5,086 bases of DNA from the NCBI GenBank assembly GCA_026986135.1, contig JALSPD010000014.1, positions 1-5,086 on the forward strand. The letters are read 5' to 3'. Position numbers and translations under genes: made by a program. The notes beneath the pieces are model-generated. The model was not told the DNA's origin. It did not search any database and saw only the letters and a program-made list of their open reading frames with translations. This DNA is from DHVE2 group archaeon (lineage in GTDB: Archaea > Thermoplasmatota > Thermoplasmata > Thermoplasmatales > Aciduliprofundaceae). Positions 1 to 4,998 of this stretch are shown piece after piece. Each line of letters begins with the position of its first letter. Positions within the stretch are counted from its first letter, which is position 1.

Positions 1-873
1 ATGGTTGTGAACATGGCGCTGATTCACTGGGATGTGGTGGCCAGAATCGTGGCAAGCTGGGTGATTTCACCTCTTTCAGGTGCGTTTATCGCATATTTGA
101 TTTTCCTTACTTTAAAGAAAACCGTTCTCGGTAAAGAGGACCCCATAAAAGAAGCGAAGATGGTGGCTCCATTTTTCATATTCCTCACAGCGATGACAAT
201 AACAATGTCAATAATATACAAGGGCCTGAAAAATCTTGATCTTGATCTTGGCCTTGAAACCTCAATTGTTGTATCCACCATAACTGGCGTGATTGCGGCA
301 TTGATTGGATATGCTGCATTGAGAAGATACGAGGGGACCTATGCCAGTGAGGAGGACAAATATCGCAAACTGGAGCATTTCTTCATATACCTTCAGGTAA
401 TGACCGCCGCCAGCGTTGCCTTTGCGCATGGTGCCAACGATGTAGCAAACGCGGTGGGACCACTTGTGACGATAGTCAACATATACAACGGAATTGAGAT
501 TGGAGAATCAGTTACCATTCCTCTCTGGGTTCTGGTTCTTGGAGGTTTTGGTATTGTTCTGGGGATATCTACATGGGGATACAAGGTCATCTACACCATA
601 GGTTCAAAGATCACGGATATAACTCCCACCAGGGGATTCTCGGCAGAGCTATCAACCGCCTTCACCGTGCTAGTTTTCTCAAAGCTGGGAATGCCCATCT
701 CAACCTCGCATGTGATAGTGGGCTCAGTGCTTGGAGTAGGTATAGCCAGAGGACTTGCAACGGTGGATTACAGGGTCGTTAAGAACATAATATACTCCTG
801 GCTTCTTACAATACCTGTTGCCATGGCATTTTCAGCGGGAATATTTATATTGATTAAGTGGATATTCTTGTGA
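1..873 (+). CDS. PiT family inorganic phosphate transporter, C-terminal part (5' end outside window)
   Basis: Membrane carrier that imports inorganic phosphate using an ion gradient. The visible 290 residues carry the second of the two signature repeats of the PiT/PHO4 family: GANDVANAVGP at residues 144-154, preceded by a long hydrophobic stretch. Later come TPTRGFSAE (208-216) and GMPISTSHVIVGSVLGVG (230-247), the usual C-terminal half. About seven membrane spans are visible. The SWVISPLSG segment near residues 19-27 normally follows the first GANDVANA repeat and its STTHA-type motif, which are absent here. The gene therefore very probably begins roughly 100 residues before the window, and the ATG at position 1 is an internal Met in the family alignment. 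A true short form starting here cannot be excluded. The stop lies 10 bases before the DUF47 start, so the two are co-transcribed, a common pairing for PiT. The family call is secure; the start is not. Confidence 0.93.
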   Translation: MVVNMALIHWDVVARIVASWVISPLSGAFIAYLIFLTLKKTVLGKEDPIKEAKMVAPFFIFLTAMTITMSIIYKGLKNLDLDLGLETSIVVSTITGVIAALIGYAALRRYEGTYASEEDKYRKLEHFFIYLQVMTAASVAFAHGANDVANAVGPLVTIVNIYNGIEIGESVTIPLWVLVLGGFGIVLGISTWGYKVIYTIGSKITDITPTRGFSAELSTAFTVLVFSKLGMPISTSHVIVGSVLGVGIARGLATVDYRVVKNIIYSWLLTIPVAMAFSAGIFILIKWIFL

Positions 874-878
874 GGTGA
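872..878 (+). promoter_or_regulatory. Shine-Dalgarno GAGGTGA that fixes the DUF47 start
   Basis: GAGGTGA overlaps the pit stop codon and sits 5 bases before ATG 884. The longer reading from GTG 875 would start inside this site, so ATG 884 is the better start. Confidence 0.75.
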
Positions 879-883
879 GAGAT

Positions 884-1567
884 ATGAAGTTCATGCGCGT
901 TCCGATAATAGAAACACTCCGAAAATCACCGTTTGAGGCTCTTAGGGATCATGCGGAGATTGTGAAAAAAAGCGCCATGCTGCTGAGGGATGAGATTGAC
1001 GCATATCTAAACGGTGACTTTGATAAGTTTGAAAACCTGAGAAAGGAAATTGATGATCTTGAACTGAAGGCTGATTACATAAAGAGCAACATAAGAAACC
1101 ATCTACCCAAGGATGTTAAGATGCCCGTTGATAGAGGTGTTTTCCTATCCTTGCTTGGAGAGATGGATAAGGTTGAGGATCTCATACAGGATATAGGGGA
1201 ATGGATCTCAATGAGAGAAAAACCTATCCCGAAGGAACTCCAGGATGATTTCAGGCATCTCTTCAACAAGGCACTTGAGGCCGTGGAAACTGCTGAAAAT
1301 GCCATTAAATGGCTTAATCTGGTAATAGAATCATCCTTTGCCGAAAATGAGAGGAAAAAAGCGAAAGAGATAATACACAAATTGCACGAGATTGAGCATG
1401 AAAGCGACATAATTGAGAGGAAACTGACAAAAAAAGTGTTCAGTATGGAGGAAAAGATTTCACCAGTGGCAATATTTCATCTAAGCAAATTAATTTTCCT
1501 GCTTGGAGATGTGGCGAACCATGCTGAGAACGCTGGCGATAGAATAAGAGCACTCCTGGCAAAGTGA
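884..1567 (+). CDS. DUF47 family PhoU-like phosphate transport accessory protein
   Basis: Cytoplasmic all-helical protein of 227 residues, the usual size for the DUF47 (TIGR00153) family, which is distantly related to PhoU. It is usually encoded beside PiT and is thought to modulate phosphate uptake. There is no signal peptide or membrane span. Two PhoU-like acidic helical repeats are visible: the first around residues 55-64 (EIDDLELKAD) and the second around 168-178 (HEIEHESDIIE). A C-terminal helix follows with GDVANHAENAGDR at 208-220, typical of the family. The acidic residues in the repeats are the likely metal ligands by analogy with PhoU. The start is taken at ATG 884 because a GAGGTGA site lies 5 bases upstream; a GTG at 875 would add three residues. 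It is preceded by pit and followed 4 bases later by the DHH gene. The exact regulatory mechanism in archaea is not known, so 'accessory protein' is as far as the call goes. Confidence 0.9.
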   Translation: MKFMRVPIIETLRKSPFEALRDHAEIVKKSAMLLRDEIDAYLNGDFDKFENLRKEIDDLELKADYIKSNIRNHLPKDVKMPVDRGVFLSLLGEMDKVEDLIQDIGEWISMREKPIPKELQDDFRHLFNKALEAVETAENAIKWLNLVIESSFAENERKKAKEIIHKLHEIEHESDIIERKLTKKVFSMEEKISPVAIFHLSKLIFLLGDVANHAENAGDRIRALLAK

Positions 1568-1571
1568 TCAT

Positions 1572-2471
1572 ATGATAACCGTAATGACACACATGGATTC
1601 AGATGGGGTCATCTCCCTTGCACTTTTTCTTAAAAAGATAAAGGGTCTTAAGGTTAGAGCATATTTCACTTCACCTGTACAGTTAAGGGACACAATATGC
1701 AGATCCACGCTCAGGAAAAAGAGCCTTGGTGAACTGTACATCTTTGACCTTGCAGGGGAGAATAAAGCAGTCTACGCCGCAGCCATATACGATCGCGTCC
1801 TATGGATAGATCACCATGAGTGGAGCCCTGAGGAGAATTTTGATCATGTTGAGATTGTAATTGACAGTAGGGCAAAGAGTGCCGCCAGTGTGGTGGCTAA
1901 GCATCTTGAGGTGGAATCACCCCTCGTACACTTTGCCGATCAGATAGATACAAACAGCGTTACGGATGAGAACGCAGAAAAGATAAGGATCACCGTTGGA
2001 GCAATAAGATACAGGTACTCCGGATACGAACTTACCAGAAAACTGCTTGATCTGGCCTATGAACTTTCTCAGGAAGATTTATCCACGCTTGATAAGTATC
2101 GGGATATTGTTGAGGAATATCGCACATGGATGGAGAAGATAAAAAGGGAAGCAAAGGAGAAAACAAAAATATACCACGTTAAAAATCTTAAGGTTGCGAT
2201 TTTTGAGACCACAGAATCTGTGCCTGTGTATCTGCTCAGCAACGAACTTGATGGAGATGTTGATATATTTGCCATTATGATTTATCGCGTGGTTAATGAT
2301 GGAAAAAAACCCATAACAAAACTGGAGTTCCGCACACATACCGATGTGGATGTCCTTAAAATAGCCAAATTCTACGGCGGTGGCGGCCATAAAAAGGCAA
2401 GCGGGGCAAGTGTTAGCGGGGTAATCACTGTGCCAGAGCTGCTGAAGGCTATTGAGTTGCTTTATTCCTGA
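1572..2471 (+). CDS. DHH-DHHA1 family phosphoesterase
   Basis: Predicted metal-dependent phosphoesterase of 299 residues with the full set of DHH motifs. These are motif I THMDSDG at 6-12 (H7, D9, D11), motif II Asp59 in YIFDLAG, motif III DHH at 80-82, and an acidic motif IV around Asp124/Asp126 (FADQID). The C-terminal DHHA1 substrate-binding domain ends in GGGGHKKASG at 269-278. This is the layout of small stand-alone DHH enzymes (NrnA-like oligoribonuclease/pAp phosphatase and RecJ-related nucleases); the sequence alone does not settle the substrate. The linker around residues 165-200 is helical and rich in charged residues. ATG 1572 lies 4 bases after the DUF47 stop, with a short GTGAT Shine-Dalgarno at 1564-1568, and starts just before the first beta strand, as expected. 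It is the last gene of the phosphate operon; its 3' end overlaps the convergent thiolase gene by 23 bases. Confidence 0.88.
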   Translation: MITVMTHMDSDGVISLALFLKKIKGLKVRAYFTSPVQLRDTICRSTLRKKSLGELYIFDLAGENKAVYAAAIYDRVLWIDHHEWSPEENFDHVEIVIDSRAKSAASVVAKHLEVESPLVHFADQIDTNSVTDENAEKIRITVGAIRYRYSGYELTRKLLDLAYELSQEDLSTLDKYRDIVEEYRTWMEKIKREAKEKTKIYHVKNLKVAIFETTESVPVYLLSNELDGDVDIFAIMIYRVVNDGKKPITKLEFRTHTDVDVLKIAKFYGGGGHKKASGASVSGVITVPELLKAIELLYS

Positions 2472-3378
2472 GCTTTTCATACCTTAATTGAAGTTCACAT
2501 GCTTTGCATATCTCACCTATTGTTGGCTCGCCGCATATTCTGCATCTGCCAAGCTCTTTGCTCGTTTCATCTTCTATAAGAGGTCTTATCTTGTCAAAGA
2601 AATTGAGCGTGGAGAACTTAACCGCTGGGTCTCTTCTCTCCAGATTGTTCAGAAATTCCCTGTAAAGATCCCGTATGGCAAGAGATGCGTAGGGACATCT
2701 TTTATGATAGTATGGAATACCTTCAATCTCATTGTAAATTCTCACCTCTCTTTCCAGAACTTTTCGGAGAGGTGCAAGCCTGGGAACAAAACCCTCCCTA
2801 ACAACCTTATGTGGGCCAAGGCGAGCAAGGCGATACACATCTCCACGGGTTACATTCATAATCACTGACTGGGCATAGTCATCAAGATTCAGCCCCAAAA
2901 GCAGGTATCTTGCCCCAATCTCACGGGCATACATATTTAGAACCTTCCTCCGAAACACACCACAGTAACTGCATGGCTTTAGCTCTTTATCCACCTCTGC
3001 CACCTCTTCTGTGGTTATTCCCAGGTACTCTTTAAACGATATCAAGCGATGCTCAATACCAAGTCTGGAAGCATAATCACCTGCAATTTCAGCACATTTC
3101 AATCTGAAATCGCCTATGCCTTCATCCACAGTAACAGCTATCATCTCAAAGTCTCGCCACTCTCCAAATATTTTGTGCATCTCATGCATGAGGAGCATAC
3201 TATCTTTCCCACCTGAAACCGCTATGAGGATACGATCATCCTTCCTGAAATGTACCTGCTCCCTTATCTCAGATTTCACCTTTCTGTCAATGAACTCCAC
3301 AAAGTGCTCTCTGCATAGATGAACACCTGCATACGGAATGAAAAACTCTGCCTCACGAGTGCATTTTGCGCATTTCAT
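2449..3378 (-). CDS. tRNA 2-thiouridine synthase of the TtuA/NcsA (Ncs6) group, TIGR00269-like
   Basis: PP-loop ATP pyrophosphatase predicted to adenylate a tRNA uridine and replace its oxygen with sulfur, using a ubiquitin-like sulfur carrier protein as donor. Domains in order: an N-terminal zinc finger (C3, C6, C22, H25); the PP-loop SGGKDS at 55-60; C136-x-x-C139 (PCSYCG) and C228 (KRCPY), matching the three cysteines that hold the [4Fe-4S] cluster in TtuA; the NLDD segment at 164-167; and a C-terminal zinc finger C279/C282/C291/C294 (CRICGE...CKAC). Its 309 residues are normal for the family. One oddity is GLNLDDYAQ at 162-170, where relatives usually read GHNLDDEAQ. It could modify position 54 (TtuA) or the wobble position 34 (NcsA); I cannot decide between them, so no symbol is given. 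It is transcribed alone from its own promoter at 3401-3407. No Shine-Dalgarno precedes ATG 3378, and the TATA spacing suggests a leaderless message. Confidence 0.88.
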   Translation of the reverse strand: MKCAKCTREAEFFIPYAGVHLCREHFVEFIDRKVKSEIREQVHFRKDDRILIAVSGGKDSMLLMHEMHKIFGEWRDFEMIAVTVDEGIGDFRLKCAEIAGDYASRLGIEHRLISFKEYLGITTEEVAEVDKELKPCSYCGVFRRKVLNMYAREIGARYLLLGLNLDDYAQSVIMNVTRGDVYRLARLGPHKVVREGFVPRLAPLRKVLEREVRIYNEIEGIPYYHKRCPYASLAIRDLYREFLNNLERRDPAVKFSTLNFFDKIRPLIEDETSKELGRCRICGEPTIGEICKACELQLRYEKLRNKATQ

Positions 3379-3400
3379 TGCTCAGCATAAAATCAGATCC

Positions 3401-3407
3401 TTTATAA
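3401..3407 (-). promoter_or_regulatory. TATA box for the tRNA thiolase gene, probably leaderless
   Basis: The minus strand reads TTATAAA, centred 26 bases before ATG 3378. Archaeal transcription normally starts about that far from the TATA centre, so the message should begin at or next to the start codon. This agrees with the absence of a Shine-Dalgarno (TGCTGAGCA precedes ATG). Confidence 0.55.
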
Positions 3408-3423
3408 CAATTTCCACGAAAAG

Positions 3424-3432
3424 TTTTTATTA
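3424..3432 (+). promoter_or_regulatory. TATA-like element for the 3466 membrane protein gene
   Basis: TTTTTATTA preceded by the purine-rich CGAAAAG (BRE-like). Start of transcription would fall near 3450-3455, just at or before the Shine-Dalgarno, giving a leader of only about 10-16 bases. It lies about 20 bases from the opposing TATA box of the thiolase gene, so the two promoters share this 87-base divergent region. Confidence 0.4.
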
Positions 3433-3453
3433 TTTGCATGCCATACATCCTTG

Positions 3454-3460
3454 GGAGGTG
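3454..3460 (+). promoter_or_regulatory. Shine-Dalgarno GGAGGTG that fixes the start at 3466
   Basis: A full-length GGAGGTG lies 5 bases before ATG 3466. The alternative TTG start at 3451 would place this site inside the coding region, so ATG 3466 is preferred. Confidence 0.8.
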
Positions 3461-3465
3461 GAAAA

Positions 3466-3885
3466 ATGGCAGATGAATATCCGAGAGGAGCATACCTTCT
3501 CCTGCTGATAGGAGGGATACTGGAGATAATTGTTGGAATTACAGTGGTACTGGCGGCAGCAGTGTATCTCATGGTTGCATCCTATTCTGCGCCTGGAAGA
3601 ATAATGGCTCTTGGCCAGGGTATGGATATGCTTCCAATGATGTGGGGCGCTGCATGCATTGTGATTTACATACTATGGTTCATAATATGGGGCTCATTGA
3701 TGATTGTCGCCGCAAGATGGATAAAGACAGGCAACGCGGATAATGTGCACAAAGGCGCCATACTTGGACTTATAGCATCAATACTCGGTATGAACATAAT
3801 CTCGCTTATAGGTGCAATACTCGCCTTCACCTGGAAACCGCCGCAAACAGCTGAATATGTTCCACCACCGCCACCGCCTTCATAA
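3466..3885 (+). CDS. Small multi-pass membrane protein with polyproline C-terminal tail, function unknown
   Basis: A 139-residue hydrophobic protein that I do not recognise with certainty. It has no cleavable signal peptide; after a short polar N-terminus (MADEYPRG) it has membrane segments at about 10-38, 57-84 and 97-123, the first long enough that the topology might be three or four spans. Small residues (Gly, Ala) are common in the helices. The C-terminus is a short cytoplasmic-type tail, WKPPQTAEYVPPPPPPS, with six consecutive prolines. The overall plan resembles small archaeal and bacterial membrane proteins of the DUF4064 type, but no diagnostic motif is visible and that link is only an impression. 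The start is set by the GGAGGTG site at 3454-3460. It has its own promoter, divergent from the thiolase, and converges on uppP with a 6-base overlap of stop codons, so it is probably monocistronic. Codon use is like its neighbours. Confidence 0.75.
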   Translation: MADEYPRGAYLLLLIGGILEIIVGITVVLAAAVYLMVASYSAPGRIMALGQGMDMLPMMWGAACIVIYILWFIIWGSLMIVAARWIKTGNADNVHKGAILGLIASILGMNIISLIGAILAFTWKPPQTAEYVPPPPPPS

Positions 3886-4683
3886 GAGGGTGTAGATGAT
3901 AACAGCAATTCCGAGAATCCAGCAGTAAATGGAGAAAAGATAAAACTTTCCTCTTTTTATTATTCCAAGCAACAGGTGAATTGTAAGGATTCCCACGATG
4001 AAGGAGGTTATGAATCCCGTAATGTTAGGTATGTTGAGCATCTCATTCTTTGGCAGTGTGAAAAGCTCAAGCGCGAAGGCACCGCCTATGGCAGGTATGG
4101 ACATGAGAAAGGAGAACCTTGCTGCCTTCTCCTTGGCGATGTTAAGGAGCATACCTGTTGAGATGGTTGAACCTGACCGCGATATGCCTGGGAGTATTGC
4201 CGCACTCTGAGCTAAACCAATAATTAAAGATTTTTTCAAATTCACATCCTCTTTTCCATTCTTGCTGTATGTGGAGGCGAGCCAGAAGCCGGTGATGATT
4301 AGAGCAATACCAACCAGAAGCAGTGAGTTGAAGATCGTGTCAATATAATCCTGAAGCGCCAGGCCCACAATCACAATGGGAACGGTGGCAACGAGAATGT
4401 ACCATGTCACTCTCCTCTCCTCATTGATGGTAAATGCCCCCTTGCCGATTTTGAAGAGGTCAATAAAGGTGAGAAAAAAATTCTTTATGAGCATCAAAAA
4501 ATCGTGTCGGAAGTAGAGAATCACTGCTAGAAGCGTGCCTCCATGCACCATGATGTCGTAGGCGGTGGAGTTCTCATATCCGAAAAGATGCTGAAGGATT
4601 ACAAGATGCGCAGAGCTGCTCACCGGAAGCCATTCTGTTATGCCCTGCACAATTCCGAGAATTACGGCGATGAGCAAGTCCAT
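3880..4683 (-). CDS. uppP: Polyprenyl (undecaprenyl-type) diphosphate phosphatase UppP/BacA
   Basis: Integral membrane phosphatase that converts a polyprenyl diphosphate carrier to the monophosphate, releasing Pi, so the lipid can be reused. In archaea the likely substrate is the carrier for glycan or envelope assembly rather than peptidoglycan. The 267 residues, about eight membrane spans, are full length. Both signature regions are present: QGITEWLPVSSSAH at 13-26 (Q13 and E17 of the (E/Q)xxxE motif, serines 22-24, H26) and LPGISRSGSTI at 164-174 (S168, R169, T173), matching the catalytic Ser, Arg and Thr known in E. coli UppP. The start ATG 4683 is immediately before the first helix. There is no Shine-Dalgarno, but an AT-rich TATA-like box sits about 26-29 bases upstream, suggesting a leaderless message. 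A 44-codon gene lies 42 bases upstream on the same strand and may be co-transcribed. The 3' end overlaps the convergent membrane protein gene by 6 bases. Confidence 0.95.
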   Translation of the reverse strand: MDLLIAVILGIVQGITEWLPVSSSAHLVILQHLFGYENSTAYDIMVHGGTLLAVILYFRHDFLMLIKNFFLTFIDLFKIGKGAFTINEERRVTWYILVATVPIVIVGLALQDYIDTIFNSLLLVGIALIITGFWLASTYSKNGKEDVNLKKSLIIGLAQSAAILPGISRSGSTISTGMLLNIAKEKAARFSFLMSIPAIGGAFALELFTLPKNEMLNIPNITGFITSFIVGILTIHLLLGIIKRGKFYLFSIYCWILGIAVIIYTLL

Positions 4684-4705
4684 ACCAAGGAAAGAGGGTT
4701 GTGGA

Positions 4706-4718
4706 TAATAATATTTTC
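4706..4718 (-). promoter_or_regulatory. TATA-like element for uppP
   Basis: The minus strand reads AAAATATTATTAT, preceded by TGG. Its centre is 26-29 bases from ATG 4683, and no Shine-Dalgarno precedes that ATG (CTTTCCTTGGT). This suits a leaderless transcript and means uppP can be expressed independently of the small upstream gene. Confidence 0.45.
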
Positions 4719-4725
4719 CATAACT

Positions 4726-4860
4726 CTATGTTCCACGGAGAAGCTGGAAAAAATCCTCTAAGAGCCTCGCAGTAATCCGCGATGCAACGCGCCAGAGAAG
4801 GATGAAGGCAATGGCCATAATTATCCAGCAGGTGCAAACGAAAAATCCCACATTATCCAT
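4726..4860 (-). CDS. 44-residue single-span membrane protein, function unknown
   Basis: A short gene read directly from the minus strand: ATG 4860 to TAG 4728-4726. The product begins MDNVGFFVCTCW and ends LLEDFFQLLRGT. Residues 5-23 form one hydrophobic span containing C9 and C11 (CTCW). It is followed by R24 and a basic, amphipathic helix up to R42, placing the C-terminus in the cytoplasm by the positive-inside rule. Support for it being real: a complete GGAGGTG Shine-Dalgarno 8 bases before the ATG, a sensible membrane-protein composition over its whole length, and a TATA-like promoter further upstream. It precedes uppP by 42 bases on the same strand, so a link to UppP or to polyprenyl-phosphate recycling is possible, though uppP also seems to have its own promoter. 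No family is recognised. Because it is so short, conservation in related genomes is what would confirm it. Confidence 0.6.
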   Translation of the reverse strand: MDNVGFFVCTCWIIMAIAFILLWRVASRITARLLEDFFQLLRGT

Positions 4861-4868
4861 TCATGCTG

Positions 4869-4875
4869 CACCTCC
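4869..4875 (-). promoter_or_regulatory. Shine-Dalgarno for the 44-residue membrane protein
   Basis: The minus strand reads GGAGGTG, 8 bases before ATG 4860. A nearer ATG at 4864-4862 opens a frame that stops after three codons (ATG AAT GGA TAA), so ATG 4860 is the useful start. Confidence 0.6.
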
Positions 4876-4903
4876 CCTGCAAATTGCCGATTTCCATTGT
4901 GGT

Positions 4904-4948
4904 GAAAGGCATAATTCCCTTAACAAAAACATTTTTTAAATGCCTTTC
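4904..4948. repeat. Perfect 9-bp inverted repeat around a TATA box (possible operator)
   Basis: GAAAGGCAT at 4904-4912 and ATGCCTTTC at 4940-4948 are exact reverse complements separated by 27 bases. The right arm coincides with where the BRE of the small gene's promoter would be and the left arm with its expected transcription start. A dimeric regulator binding both arms would cover the promoter; if the region is transcribed from further right, the arms could instead form an RNA stem. Confidence 0.45.
4932..4939 (-). promoter_or_regulatory. TATA-like promoter for the 44-residue membrane protein
   Basis: The minus strand reads TTAAAAAA within CATTTAAAAAATG, preceded by the purine-rich GAAAGGCA. 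Transcription would start near 4910, giving a leader of about 50 bases that contains the Shine-Dalgarno at 4869-4875. The placement is by pattern only. Confidence 0.4.
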
Positions 4949-4965
4949 TCCGAAGGTACGGCAGG

Positions 4966-4977
4966 TCATTTAAATGA
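4966..4977. repeat. 12-bp perfect palindrome TCATTTAAATGA
   Basis: Self-complementary over 12 bases in the gene-free right end. Its centre TTTAAA resembles a TATA element and the word TTTAAATG recurs at 4935-4942. It could be a protein-binding site or a second TATA element; there is no gene clearly positioned to use it on either strand. Confidence 0.3.
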
Positions 4978-4998
4978 AATGCTTACGCCGCACATCTA

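Noticed and set aside
235..258. Short tandem CTTGAT units in the pit gene
   Set aside because: They encode the loop LDLDLGLE in frame and are best explained as coding sequence, not as a repeat element.
2079..2480. A 133-codon minus-strand frame antisense to the DHH gene
   Set aside because: The opposite strand encodes all DHH and DHHA1 motifs; this frame has no start signal and no recognisable domain.
2488..2868. A 126-codon plus-strand frame antisense to the tRNA thiolase
   Set aside because: It is the complement of a gene with intact PP-loop and cysteine motifs, with no Shine-Dalgarno and no protein-like features of its own.
4574..4837. An 87-codon minus-strand frame overlapping the start of uppP
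   Set aside because: It begins with TTG without a Shine-Dalgarno and runs out of frame through the uppP signature region and the 44-codon gene; its composition is unlike a real protein. The frame from ATG 4860 explains the region better.
4853..4897. A 14-codon minus-strand frame (ATG 4897 to TAA 4853) overlapping the start of the small membrane-protein gene, possibly a leader peptide
   Set aside because: Too short to support, no Shine-Dalgarno, and its codons mostly spell out the ribosome site of the next gene; the overlap may be incidental.
4956..4990. Possible hairpin with CGGC/GCCG arms
   Set aside because: Only four pairs with a 24-base loop; too weak to call an RNA gene or terminator.
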